This document shows, piece after piece, positions 11,308-20,211 of a stretch of DNA of 64,000 nt. The notes beneath the pieces were generated by a model. It was not told the DNA's origin and searched no databases. It saw only the letters and a program-made list of their open reading frames with translations. Each line of letters opens with the position of its first letter. The first letter of the stretch is position 1. The position numbers and the translations under genes were made by a program. The stretch lies in the NCBI RefSeq assembly GCF_000175615.1, contig NZ_ACVO01000024.1, positions 58,149 through 122,148 on the forward strand. The letters are read 5' to 3'. The stretch is from Rothia mucilaginosa ATCC 25296 (GTDB lineage: Bacteria; Actinomycetota; Actinomycetes; Actinomycetales; Micrococcaceae).

Positions 11308-11542
11308 AGCGATTCCTTAAATAAAGACAGGTTGATAAAAACTTAACCCTCCAAGTGTAACGCGAAACCCGCACCGCGCCAGAGTTGAGGCCGCCTCGAC
11401 TACCAAATGGACGGCACCGCCCACCCGAACCACCCGGCCAACCACCGATGCGCCAGGCGGGTTTCAGAGCCCTTTCAGGCTTCTCCCCTAGAATTAAGAA
11501 CGGGACTTTGCCGTCCCAGTACCCAACCCGCGAAAGGTACCC

Positions 11543-12583
11543 ATGACCTCCACCGTTACCCAGGACTCCCCCAACACCTCAGTTCTTGAGGGTGTGCCCG
11601 GCCCGCTCATTCCCGGCACCCGCCACGACGCCCTCATTGGTGACGGCGCGCAGGCGGTCATGACCCGCTACTGGCAGTACGGCAAAGGCATGAACGGCGG
11701 CACCTTCCCCGAAGGCTCCTACCCCGTGCTGCTCGTGCACGGCTTCCGCGGCGACCACCACGGCCTGGAAATCATCGCGAACTACCTGCTGAAGCTCATC
11801 CCGAACGTCAGCATCATCAGCCCCGACCTGCCCGGCTTTGGCCGCTCCGCAGACCTGCCCGAAAATGCTCAGGGCGAAGACAACATCAACGCGTACGTGG
11901 CGTGGCTGAACGACTTCGTGGAACACACTAACCCCGCCCGCGAGGATGCACAGCCCCTACCGCTGCACCTGGTCGGCCACTCCTTCGGCTCCATCGTCAC
12001 CAGCGCCTTCGCCGCCGCACACCCGAACTCACTCGCACTGCTCTCGCTCATCAACCCGATTAGCGAACCCGCCCTCGAAGGCAGCCAGCGCGTCGCCTCC
12101 CGCCTCGCCTCCCTCTACTACCGCGCCGGCGCGGCACTGCCCGAAAAGATTGGCTACCCGTTGCTGCGCTCGCAGCTGATTACCCGCGCCTCCAGCGAAG
12201 TCATGATGCGCACCAAAGACAAGGCAATGCGCCGCTTCATCAACGGCCAGCACGCCGCCTACTTCGGCTCCTTCGGCTCCCGCCGCGGAGTGCTCAGCGC
12301 CTACGAAGCGTCCATTACGCACACCGCCGCCGAATACGCCGCCGCCATCCGAGTACCCGTGCAGATGCTCGTCGCTGAAGACGACGACCTGGGCACCCCC
12401 GAAACAGCTCGCGCCATGTACGCGACGCTGACCTCCCGCGACCTGCCCGCTACTTCGACCGGTGCCCGCGAGCGCCTGGACATGATCCCCGAAGTCGGGC
12501 ACCTCATCCACTACGAAACCCCTCGCCGCGCCGCGGAACTCATCGCCGATTTCGCCGCCGGCCACTCAGGGAACGAGAAGTAA
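11543..12583 (+). CDS. alpha/beta-hydrolase
   Basis: A 346-residue alpha/beta-fold hydrolase with the oxyanion motif LLVHGFRGDHHG, the nucleophile elbow GHSFGS, an acid in LVAEDDDLGTPE and the histidine in EVGHLIHYE, so the catalytic triad is complete. No signal peptide is visible, so it is probably cytosolic. Family membership does not define the substrate. The next gene, a glycosyltransferase, starts only 9 nt after its stop, so the two form an operon that may act on a lipid or glycolipid. That pairing is an inference. Confidence 0.85.
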   Translation: MTSTVTQDSPNTSVLEGVPGPLIPGTRHDALIGDGAQAVMTRYWQYGKGMNGGTFPEGSYPVLLVHGFRGDHHGLEIIANYLLKLIPNVSIISPDLPGFGRSADLPENAQGEDNINAYVAWLNDFVEHTNPAREDAQPLPLHLVGHSFGSIVTSAFAAAHPNSLALLSLINPISEPALEGSQRVASRLASLYYRAGAALPEKIGYPLLRSQLITRASSEVMMRTKDKAMRRFINGQHAAYFGSFGSRRGVLSAYEASITHTAAEYAAAIRVPVQMLVAEDDDLGTPETARAMYATLTSRDLPATSTGARERLDMIPEVGHLIHYETPRRAAELIADFAAGHSGNEK

Positions 12584-12592
12584 GGAACCAAC

Positions 12593-13720
12593 ATGAAACT
12601 CATGGTTGACGCCCGATACACCCGTATCGGCTTCCACGACGGCATCAGCCGCTACACTGCGTCCCTGCTGGGCGCGCTCAAAACCCTCATCGATACCGGT
12701 GACGAAGCCGCCGCCGACCTCGACCTGACCATGATTATTAGCGACGAACGTCAGCTGGACATGCTACCGGATTTGCCGCACGTGAAGATCTGCTCGCCCA
12801 CCGGCCCGCTCGAACCGACCGCCGCCCTGCAGTTGAACAAGTACGCGCCGGACGTGGTGTTCTCCCCCATGCAGACCATCGGCTCCACCGGACGCAAATT
12901 CAAGCTGATTCTCACCCTGCACGACCTGATCTACTACTCGCACCCGACCCCTCCCGGGTTCCTGCCCGCACCGGTGCGCGTGGGCTGGCGGCTCTTCCAC
13001 AAGACCTACACCCCGCAGCGCTTCCTGCTCAACCACGGCGACGCGGTCGTGACGGTTTCCGAGTCGACCGCCTCGCTGATTCGTGAGCACGAGCTGACCA
13101 CCAAGCCGCTGTTCGTGGTGCCCAACGCCCCGCAGCCCGGCAGCGTCGTCTCCCGACAGACCGCGCTGGAACGCGCCACCACCCGCGAAGAGCAGCCCGT
13201 CAAGCACCTGGTGTACATGGGTTCGTTCATGCCGTACAAGAACGTAGAAACCCTGCTGCTGGCGATGCGTTCCCTGCCGGATTACCGCCTGCACCTGCTG
13301 TCGAAGATGCCGCCGCAGCGCCTGGTGCAGCTCACCGACGAACGCCTCATCGGTGAGAACGTGGAGGTGCACAACGGCGTGAGCGACGAGGAGTACCAGC
13401 AGCTGCTCCGCCAGGCGCACGCCCTGGTGACTGCCTCCCGCGAGGAGGGTTACGGCCTGCCGGTGGTTGAGGCGCAGGCAGCCGGTTGCCCCGCGGTGAT
13501 CAGTGACATCCCGATTTTCCGTGAGATTGCGCCGCACGCCGTGTTCGCGCCGGTTGACGGTGCCCCGGAGGCGCACGCCGCTGATTGGGTGAAGGCTATC
13601 CGATCCCTGGAGGACACCGCCGTTCGCGAGCGCGTCATCATTGACGGCCTGTCGGATGTGCGCCGCTACTCCTGGCGCGACTCGGCACTCAAACTGCTGG
13701 AGGTCGTGCGCGGGCTCTAG
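12593..13720 (+). CDS. glycosyltransferase family 4
   Basis: A 375-residue GT-B glycosyltransferase. It begins MKLMVDARYTRIGFHDGISRY, a GT4-type glycine-rich acceptor loop. The donor-binding signature EEGYGLPVVEAQAAGCPAV, with its paired glutamates, lies in the C-terminal domain, followed by SDIPIFREI. No membrane helix is present, so it is likely cytosolic or peripheral. An AAGGAAC site precedes the ATG. It is translated right after the hydrolase and ends at a strong terminator. The sugar donor and acceptor cannot be read from the sequence. Confidence 0.9.
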   Translation: MKLMVDARYTRIGFHDGISRYTASLLGALKTLIDTGDEAAADLDLTMIISDERQLDMLPDLPHVKICSPTGPLEPTAALQLNKYAPDVVFSPMQTIGSTGRKFKLILTLHDLIYYSHPTPPGFLPAPVRVGWRLFHKTYTPQRFLLNHGDAVVTVSESTASLIREHELTTKPLFVVPNAPQPGSVVSRQTALERATTREEQPVKHLVYMGSFMPYKNVETLLLAMRSLPDYRLHLLSKMPPQRLVQLTDERLIGENVEVHNGVSDEEYQQLLRQAHALVTASREEGYGLPVVEAQAAGCPAVISDIPIFREIAPHAVFAPVDGAPEAHAADWVKAIRSLEDTAVRERVIIDGLSDVRRYSWRDSALKLLEVVRGL

Positions 13721-13740
13721 AGCCTGCGTTGGGCAAAGAA

Positions 13741-13783
13741 ATGCCGCCGCACTCCCCCGGTTCTCGGGAGGGTGCGGCGGCAT
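13741..13783 (+). terminator. strong terminator after the glycosyltransferase
   Basis: A 12-bp perfect stem ATGCCGCCGCAC/GTGCGGCGGCAT with an additional inner CTCCC/GGGAG stem, 20 nt past the stop. TCTCGTATTC follows. Confidence 0.85.
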
Positions 13784-13869
13784 TCTCGTATTCAATTCAT
13801 GGTTGCCGAGTGGCGTATGGGGCATACAGCGGCGGTTCGCTACACACTTCCTCCGCGCCTACGCAGGGA

Positions 13870-13899
13870 ACCCGCCCTCGCAGAGCTCGGGCACCCTGA
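13870..13899. repeat. dispersed repeat, copy 1
   Basis: ACCCGCCCTCGC and TCGGGCACCCTGA, separated by 5 nt, recur at 51620-51650 separated by 6 nt. The shared 25 bases in two unrelated intergenic regions suggest a dispersed element. Confidence 0.6.
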
Positions 13900-13950
13900 G
13901 GGCGCATCCGGAAGGTGCAGCCTCACCGCACCACACCGGAGCAGAAATCC

Positions 13951-14202
13951 TTAGACCGTAGCAAAGCTACCGGTACGAGCCGCTTCCTTCGCAGCCAGCT
14001 CATCCGCGTGACCGTACGCGTAGAAAATCTTCGCGTCATCCAGCTCAGCAAAACGAGCCAGGTAGCGGCACACCGCGCCACGCTGAGCCTTCGTCATCGA
14101 GGACAGCAGAACAGGGTCCGGGTGAGTAATGCCGTTGTCGCGGCTCGGTGCCGAATCGCCAAGTTCCGGCTCGTAATCATAGGCAATATTGGTGAAGCTC
14201 AT
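13951..14202 (-). CDS. 83-residue protein of unknown function, paralogue A
   Basis: A small soluble protein with no recognised domain. I use the ATG at 14200-14202 (MSFTNIAYDYEPEL) because GGAAAGG lies upstream and because this makes it collinear, without gaps, with the neighbouring paralogue at 14567-14818, also 83 residues. The two share HPDPVLLS.MT and RYLARFAELDDAKIFYAYGH, then diverge in the final ten residues. The variable N-terminal 20 residues are acidic. Tandem duplication is clear and the function is unknown. Confidence 0.75.
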   Translation of the reverse strand: MSFTNIAYDYEPELGDSAPSRDNGITHPDPVLLSSMTKAQRGAVCRYLARFAELDDAKIFYAYGHADELAAKEAARTGSFATV

Positions 14203-14566
14203 CGGCGAGAACCTTTCCTTAGGGCGTTTCTTAGGGCAGCGCCGCAACAATGCAGACGCTACCGGAGGTAACATCGCGAAAAGAACCTACGGAGATCATC
14301 GGAAGTCTCTTCGCAGTAGTGGTTGTGATATCTCTAAACTACCCAAGAGCTAATCAATGTTCAAGAACCATCAGGGAACGCCCCCATAGTGGACACGTCC
14401 CCGGTTGTCAGGAAGAAATCAGGGGCATCATAGCGGCATGGGACCGCCGAGTTCCCAACCGAACTAAAGCCCACCCGAAAGCCAATGTGAAAGCCAGCCC
14501 GAAAAGCAGAAATGCTGCCGCACTCACACAGAGTGCAGCAGCATTTCTAAAAACTAACGATGCAGG
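14203..14566. other. 364-bp region between the two 83-residue paralogues
   Basis: It contains the terminator at 14508-14548 and the presumed promoter of paralogue A. No other gene was seen. Confidence 0.5.
14508..14548 (-). terminator. terminator after paralogue B
   Basis: AGAAATGCTGC (14508-14518) pairs with GCAGCATTTCT (14538-14548) and continues with GCACTC/GAGTGC after one mismatch, with an ACACA loop. It starts 19 nt past the stop of the 14567-14818 gene; minus-strand GCTTTTCG follows. Since each paralogue has its own leader, they are probably transcribed separately. Confidence 0.8.
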
Positions 14567-14818
14567 CTACGCCATAGTTGCGTAGAGACCGCGTTCAGCA
14601 TCCTTACGAGCCAGCTCGTAAGCGTGACCGTACGCGTAGAAAATCTTTGCGTCATCCAGCTCAGCGAAGCGCGCCAAGTAGCGGTAAACAGCTCCTCGTT
14701 CTGCGCTGGTCATGTCGGAAAGCAACACGGGGTCCGGGTGCATGACGCCGTAATTATGTACAGAAGCAGACCCGCCGCATGCAGGTTCGTATGCGGGGGT
14801 GATCATAGTCTGAGTCAC
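14567..14818 (-). CDS. 83-residue protein of unknown function, paralogue B
   Basis: This is the second copy of the small protein. It starts at GTG (MTQTMITPAYEPACGG) and aligns residue for residue with paralogue A, which supports the GTG over an internal ATG four codons later. The conserved half is RYLARFAELDDAKIFYAYGH. The ribosome-binding site is weak (GAAAGATG). A strong terminator follows. No catalytic or metal-binding pattern is visible, and the helix-rich, charged core suggests a small binding protein. Confidence 0.75.
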   Translation of the reverse strand: MTQTMITPAYEPACGGSASVHNYGVMHPDPVLLSDMTSAERGAVYRYLARFAELDDAKIFYAYGHAYELARKDAERGLYATMA

Positions 14819-15082
14819 CAGTATTCATCTTTCGTTGGTGCGCACGGTTGTGAGGCGTACGCGAAGTTGAGTGATAGATACTGCCAATACCACCTCGACA
14901 AGCGCCGAAATAGTATCCGCAGTGCTGGATATATTACCGTGGATACGGAGACTACGCCAATTAGAATCAGCCAAACCCCAGCAAATCTTAGGTGCACACG
15001 AATGCATAAAAATTCTGGGGTGCCCTTCCAACGGCACCGCCTAAGCGCCCTAAACTACAGCGCTCTGCCCTGCTTTACTCTC

Positions 15083-17671
15083 CTACTTTTTCTCCCCTGC
15101 GAGGTTATGTTCCTCTGCATCCTCAGCGTCTTCATCCTCACCATCAAGACCCAGAAGAGCCGTCACCATCGGCAGAGGATTGAACTCGCTCAGCTGACCC
15201 GTGCGGTCCACCTTGCGCATCATGAACGCACGCTGCAAACGCCGCTGAGTCCAGGGCGAAAGCACCATCATCAGCAGCGCCTCCACCACAAAAATGCCAA
15301 CCAGAATCCACAGCAGCAGATCCGAAGAACCCGCCTGCTCACGCAGCTGCTGAGCATCCGCCACCAGACGGTCAAAGCCCTCCGAATGCAGGCGCGACGT
15401 ATCAAGCCCAGTCAACGCGGACAGGCTCACCGGCGACGCCACATTCAGTAGCACCGACAGCATCAGCAGAAGCACCGCATACAGCCCGTAATGCATGGTG
15501 CGCATCAGCTTCTTCACGCGCGCAAAACCGTGGTTCAGTTCCGTACCAATATCGGTGAAAGCCTCCGCCTTATGCGCCTGCTCACCCTCCGGCATCATGT
15601 GCGGCACCAGGCGGTGCGCAAGCATCAACGGCACCGGCGAGCACGCATCAAAATACTGCATGTGACTATTCACCGACGGGCCTGGCAGGGTCACAAAGCT
15701 GACGTCTACATCGGCGGGCTGAGTAATATTCGACCTGCCAATGCTGTCACCACGAGCGGAAATCTCGCACCGGTCAGCCACATCAAGATCCTGCAGCATC
15801 GGCGCGTAGGCGCGCACATACAGGTGGCAGGCGCTACGCACCGACATCATGAGCACCAGAATCAGCGCGCCCCAAAACGCCACGGAGGCGGGCGTTAGCT
15901 CAGGGACCGCACCCTCAACACGCAGCTGAGCCAGCAGCAGCATGAACACCGCGTACAGCATGAAAACACCGTGCACGAAAAGCAACGGAATCAGCCACTT
16001 CACGTAGGCGCGCGTGCCGTACGGGTTGACCAGGCTCACATTCGCCGGGGTGTTTGCCGAGGTAGTTGCAGATGTTTTTGCGGAGGTATCTGCGGAGGCG
16101 CTCTCCCGTGCACTCTTACGGCCAATACGCACCCTACCCTTGAAGGCACCCGGCACGCTCGCAACCAGGGGCACCACGCTCAACGCCAGGGGCACCAGCA
16201 TCGTATAGTGCAGCAGCGAACTGTACGGACCAAACAGCAGGGACGCCTCCACCAGCCAGGAGAACGCCGCGACCGCGCTCACCCACAGCAGCATGGCGCG
16301 GTTACGGTAGCCGCCCGCAGCATCCAGGTGCCCCGGAATGTCGTTGCGGTCACTAGCGATAATGCTAATCGGGACCAGGCCACTACCCAGGCCGTAGAAG
16401 AAACGAATCGGCTTCTTACCCGCCGCCGCACGACGACGCAGCAACTCATAGCTCAAATAGCCGCCCTGCGAATGGGCAATAATACCCACCGTATCGCTAC
16501 GGGAACTCAAATCGTCCAGCTGACGATCCAGACGCGCATAAATACGCTCCAAATCGCGCGACTCCGGGCTGGTTGCCGTCTGAATCAGCTGCGTCGGAAT
16601 AGCCTTCATCAGCGCCCACAGCTCACGGGCACGACGAGCCAAAACCCAGCCCACAATACCCAGCCCGAGCACCGCCGCCAGACCCGTAAACGCACCCTGT
16701 GGAGTGCCCAGGGACGCCACAAAAGCATCACGGAACGTCATGAGCGCCATAGCCGCCAGCACCAGCCACAGCGCCACGTTCACAAACCGCGCCGTAGAAC
16801 GCAACAGGTGCCCGGCACGCTCACGCCAGGTCGCGCCGGGGCGCTCATAGTAAAAGCAGAACATCAAAAACAGCGGCAAAACCGACGCCAACCAGGGCAA
16901 ATGCTCCTTCAACGGACGGTAATGCCTGGGCCGCCAGAAGCCCTCCTGAAAGAGGAGGCTACGGCGAGTGACCGTGCGAACCGGGCGCGGCTTCGGCTGA
17001 GGCAGGCGCGGAAGCTCAAGATTAGGCAGCTCGATGTTCGAGAAATCGATGTTCGGGAGCTCTACCTTGGGAAGCTCAATTTTCGGCAGCTCAATCTTAG
17101 GGAGCTCCACTTTAGGCAGTTCCACCTTGGGCAGCTCAACCTTCGGAAGTTCAATTTTCGGCAGACTGATTCTTGTAGATTCTTTGGACTCGGAGGCTTC
17201 GGCGGGTTCTTCCTGCGCGGAGTTCTCTTCAACCTGCGGGCTTTCCTCAACCGGGTCGGCTGGGTCAGCAGGGTACTCCGTGCGTTCAATCGTCAACGAA
17301 TACGTCAACTCGCTGTGGTGGCTCAGCGGGTTCACCTCGGCGGCAAGCGGGAGGGTATCGCCGTCAGGAATCACCTCAACACGAACCCGCGCAGAAGCCT
17401 CCGCGGCGGGGTTCTCTTCGGAGAGCGCGACAGAATCCGTGTTCAGCGCCAGCAGAGTCTGCACACTATGCGCCACCGGCTTGCCAAAATACGCGAGCGT
17501 CTCGCCGTGATTCTGGTAGCCGATACCGTGAACCAGTAGCACCGCCGCATCATGGTGCTGGCCCTTGCGGTGCAGGGCACTCTTCGGATGCACAGAAGCA
17601 TACTCAGCCAGCTGCCGCTGCTCACCGTCGGGCAGCGCACTACCCTTCAGCAGATGAGGCACCTTCGACAT
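15083..17671 (-). CDS. large membrane alpha/beta-hydrolase-like protein with LPKxE repeats
   Basis: An 862-residue protein starting at the ATG at 17669-17671, which has AGGAGG 8 nt upstream. The longer frame lacks support. Near the N-terminus is VLLVHGIGYQNHGETL, and in the middle GIIAHSQGGYLSYELL, which together look like the oxyanion strand and serine elbow of an alpha/beta hydrolase. Between them, about ten five-residue units (LPKIE, LPKVE, LPNIE) follow an acidic stretch. About nine hydrophobic helices surround and follow the elbow, and the tail is acidic. The domain is therefore split by repeats and membrane segments, which is unusual. The orientation and substrate are unknown. Confidence 0.75.
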   Translation of the reverse strand: MSKVPHLLKGSALPDGEQRQLAEYASVHPKSALHRKGQHHDAAVLLVHGIGYQNHGETLAYFGKPVAHSVQTLLALNTDSVALSEENPAAEASARVRVEVIPDGDTLPLAAEVNPLSHHSELTYSLTIERTEYPADPADPVEESPQVEENSAQEEPAEASESKESTRISLPKIELPKVELPKVELPKVELPKIELPKIELPKVELPNIDFSNIELPNLELPRLPQPKPRPVRTVTRRSLLFQEGFWRPRHYRPLKEHLPWLASVLPLFLMFCFYYERPGATWRERAGHLLRSTARFVNVALWLVLAAMALMTFRDAFVASLGTPQGAFTGLAAVLGLGIVGWVLARRARELWALMKAIPTQLIQTATSPESRDLERIYARLDRQLDDLSSRSDTVGIIAHSQGGYLSYELLRRRAAAGKKPIRFFYGLGSGLVPISIIASDRNDIPGHLDAAGGYRNRAMLLWVSAVAAFSWLVEASLLFGPYSSLLHYTMLVPLALSVVPLVASVPGAFKGRVRIGRKSARESASADTSAKTSATTSANTPANVSLVNPYGTRAYVKWLIPLLFVHGVFMLYAVFMLLLAQLRVEGAVPELTPASVAFWGALILVLMMSVRSACHLYVRAYAPMLQDLDVADRCEISARGDSIGRSNITQPADVDVSFVTLPGPSVNSHMQYFDACSPVPLMLAHRLVPHMMPEGEQAHKAEAFTDIGTELNHGFARVKKLMRTMHYGLYAVLLLMLSVLLNVASPVSLSALTGLDTSRLHSEGFDRLVADAQQLREQAGSSDLLLWILVGIFVVEALLMMVLSPWTQRRLQRAFMMRKVDRTGQLSEFNPLPMVTALLGLDGEDEDAEDAEEHNLAGEKK
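17010..17167 (-). repeat. 15-bp coding tandem repeat (LPKxE pentapeptides)
   Basis: About ten in-frame 15-bp units encode LPKIE, LPKVE and, at the C-terminal end, the degenerate LPNID, FSNIE and LPNLE. Proline every fifth residue suggests a stiff extended spacer. The units nearest the repeat centre are most alike. Confidence 0.9.
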
Positions 17672-17781
17672 GCCTCTCACCTCCTCGCCTCTGCGCACAG
17701 CGCGCCCGCAAACCCGCGTGCCAACGCCCAACCCGGGGCAAAAACCGCCCCTCACTAGAACACTACAGCACGACTAGAAAA

Positions 17782-20178
17782 TCACAGCACGTCCAGGCCG
17801 TCACAGCGAATCTGAACCGGCCGCTCCCCCACGTTCTTCTTCAACGCCGCAATCGTTGCACGCGTAGCACGCAACTCACGGGTCACCTGCTGAGCAATGC
17901 CGTACGAGAAAAACATCAGGGTACGCCAATCGCCCTGAACCGGCGCCTCCTCAGAATCCTCCTCAAGAGACTCCGACCAGGCAAAATACCCCTGATCCAG
18001 AGGAACCGGACCCACAATACGCAACTGCTCACGCACCCGCTCCGGCAACGCAGAAGAACCCAAGAACTCCTCCATGAAGGCGCGAACATCCGCCTCCGCA
18101 CCGGTCACCGCAGCCGTACGAACCGCCGGAGGCAGACCCGTCTGAGCGCGCTCCTCCAGCTCCTGACGGGCAAACCACGCCGGATCCCAACGCACCAGCG
18201 CCTGCTCCACCGGCGACGGCGAAGCAGTCGTCACCACCGTACCCTCAAGAGCCGCCGGACGAACCAACGCCGCAGCATTCAACCAGCGACGCAACGCCGC
18301 CTCCGGGGCACGCAACGAATCAAAACGAAGCATCTTATCGGCATCCAGAAGAAGCGCCGCCGCATAACCGCCAAAAGCCACCGGCTCAGCACCCGGAGTC
18401 GCCACCACCAACGCAGGCTCAGGACCAACCGACGCGCGCACATGGTCACCCGCCGAAGAGATCACCGGAACATTCGGGAACGCACGACCCAGCTCCTCAG
18501 CAGTACGAGTCGCACCCGCCGCCGAATAACGCCAATGCGTAAAACCACACTCAGAACAACGCCACTGCTGCGCCAAATGACCGCACCACGAACACGACGG
18601 AACCGACGAACCCGAAGCCACCGACAAAGGCCCGCTACATTCGCCACAACGCGCCGGCATGCGGCAACGCTCGCACGAAAACGACGGAATATAACCGCTA
18701 CGCGCCACCTGCACCAACACAGGACCACGCGCCAACGCCCGACGAGCATGCTCAAACGCCAGGTGAGGAATACGCGCCATCGCCGCCAACGGGTCACGCG
18801 CCAACTCAAACTCCGAACCCGTCGAAAAAATACGCGGCGAATAATCACGCACCAACGCACGCGGCGCACGCACATGAGACGCCCAGCGGGTACGCACCAG
18901 ACGCGCCGCCTCACTACTCATGCTGAACCCGGCAAACAGCGCCGCAGTATTCTCAGCAGAAGCACGCAGAAGCAACACATCACGGGCATGACAATACGGG
19001 GCGCGCTGCTCCACCAGCGAAGAATCTCCGTCATCCCAGCACACCACCAGGCCCAGATTCGCCACCGGCGCATACGCGGCGGCACGGGTACCAATCACCA
19101 CCGGAACCTGCCCCAGGCGAGCCTTCACAAACCCGTGATAGCGAGTATGCGGAGTCGAATCAGAACTCAAACGCACAAACGAGTCAGCCGGCAGACGCTC
19201 GGCGAGCGCCGCCTCCAGAAGATCCAGGTTCTTAGCGGTCGGAACCACCGCAATAGCGCCGCGACCACTGGTAGTAGCAGCCGCGAGTGCGGTCGCCAAA
19301 ACATCCGCCCACGTGTGCTCCAGGTGGCCGGGAAGAACCGTCATCACGGCGCGGGTCGCAGCACCGGCGGCAACATCCTCAATGAACTCCACGCCGTTCT
19401 CGTAATCGGAGAAGACGGAGGCGGCATCCGGCGCATCCGGGTTCAGCGCCGGCGGGTCCAGCACGAAGGGGGCGGGCGCGCCGGGGGTGGCAAGCCAAGC
19501 GTACGGGTCGGTATCGCTGGAGGCAGCGGTACTGGAGGCGGTGGAGGCGGCAGCAGACTCAGATTCCGCGTGCTCGGGAGCCGCGTGCTCGGGAGTATCG
19601 GAAGTGCTTACCGGGGCAGAATCACCCAAATACGCCGACTCATAACCCGGCAGAAGAGGCGCGTACTTCTTATCCAGCGCGGCAATGCGCGGCGGCACCG
19701 CCAGGCGCAACACATTCGCCACCGTGGAGGCGTAACGGTCAGCAAGCGCCTCGGCAAGCGCAAAAATTTCGGGCGCAACAGAGGGCACACGCGAGAGCAC
19801 CGACTTGAGCGGCAGCAGCGAGGTGCGCGTCCAATCAGTCGTGGCGGCGCGCTCCTCAATGTAACCGGTCAGCTCGTGGCCGTTGAACAGCACACGCACG
19901 CGGGCGCCGGGCACCGCATCCTCACTCAGCTCAGCGGGCACACGGTAATCAAATGTGCGGTCCACCTGCGGCAGAGTGCTATCCACACGCACACGCGCCA
20001 CAGGGTTCGGCACGCCGCTCGCCTCCAACTCGGCGGCAACGTTCACCGGCTCCGGGGCAGCCGGAATCAGGGCATCACGAAGAGCAGGAAATCCCTGCAA
20101 CAGGTCAAGCTGTTGCAGGGATTCCTGCTGAGCACCCAACGGTGCTGAAGAGTTCGATTCAGAACTGCTCTGAGTCAC
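17782..20178 (-). CDS. priA: PriA-like primosomal protein, helicase motifs degenerate
   Basis: PriA restarts stalled replication forks. The 798-residue product has the N-terminal 3'-DNA-binding domain (VARVRVDSTLPQVDRTFDYRVP) and the cysteine-rich zinc module (CERCRMPARCGEC, then CSWCG and CSEC). The Walker A loop is replaced by VLPGHLEHTWADVL, and the DEAH box by WDDGD, so ATP-driven unwinding is unlikely. Loss of these motifs is known for actinobacterial PriA. A low-complexity Ala/Ser/Glu insert lies around residues 200-225. The start is GTG. It lies 33 nt after metK, and metK followed by priA is a conserved order. Confidence 0.9.
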   Translation of the reverse strand: MTQSSSESNSSAPLGAQQESLQQLDLLQGFPALRDALIPAAPEPVNVAAELEASGVPNPVARVRVDSTLPQVDRTFDYRVPAELSEDAVPGARVRVLFNGHELTGYIEERAATTDWTRTSLLPLKSVLSRVPSVAPEIFALAEALADRYASTVANVLRLAVPPRIAALDKKYAPLLPGYESAYLGDSAPVSTSDTPEHAAPEHAESESAAASTASSTAASSDTDPYAWLATPGAPAPFVLDPPALNPDAPDAASVFSDYENGVEFIEDVAAGAATRAVMTVLPGHLEHTWADVLATALAAATTSGRGAIAVVPTAKNLDLLEAALAERLPADSFVRLSSDSTPHTRYHGFVKARLGQVPVVIGTRAAAYAPVANLGLVVCWDDGDSSLVEQRAPYCHARDVLLLRASAENTAALFAGFSMSSEAARLVRTRWASHVRAPRALVRDYSPRIFSTGSEFELARDPLAAMARIPHLAFEHARRALARGPVLVQVARSGYIPSFSCERCRMPARCGECSGPLSVASGSSVPSCSWCGHLAQQWRCSECGFTHWRYSAAGATRTAEELGRAFPNVPVISSAGDHVRASVGPEPALVVATPGAEPVAFGGYAAALLLDADKMLRFDSLRAPEAALRRWLNAAALVRPAALEGTVVTTASPSPVEQALVRWDPAWFARQELEERAQTGLPPAVRTAAVTGAEADVRAFMEEFLGSSALPERVREQLRIVGPVPLDQGYFAWSESLEEDSEEAPVQGDWRTLMFFSYGIAQQVTRELRATRATIAALKKNVGERPVQIRCDGLDVL

Positions 20179-20211
20179 CCGAATCAGCGTGCTCCTCTAC
20201 CCTGACAGATA

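Noticed and set aside
9058-11346. A long plus-strand open frame opposite leuS
   Set aside because: Its translation has no motif, whereas the minus strand encodes an unmistakable leucyl-tRNA synthetase.
18442-20148. An arginine-rich plus-strand frame opposite priA
   Set aside because: The extreme Arg/Thr composition is typical of a shadow of a GC-rich gene, and priA is well supported on the other strand.
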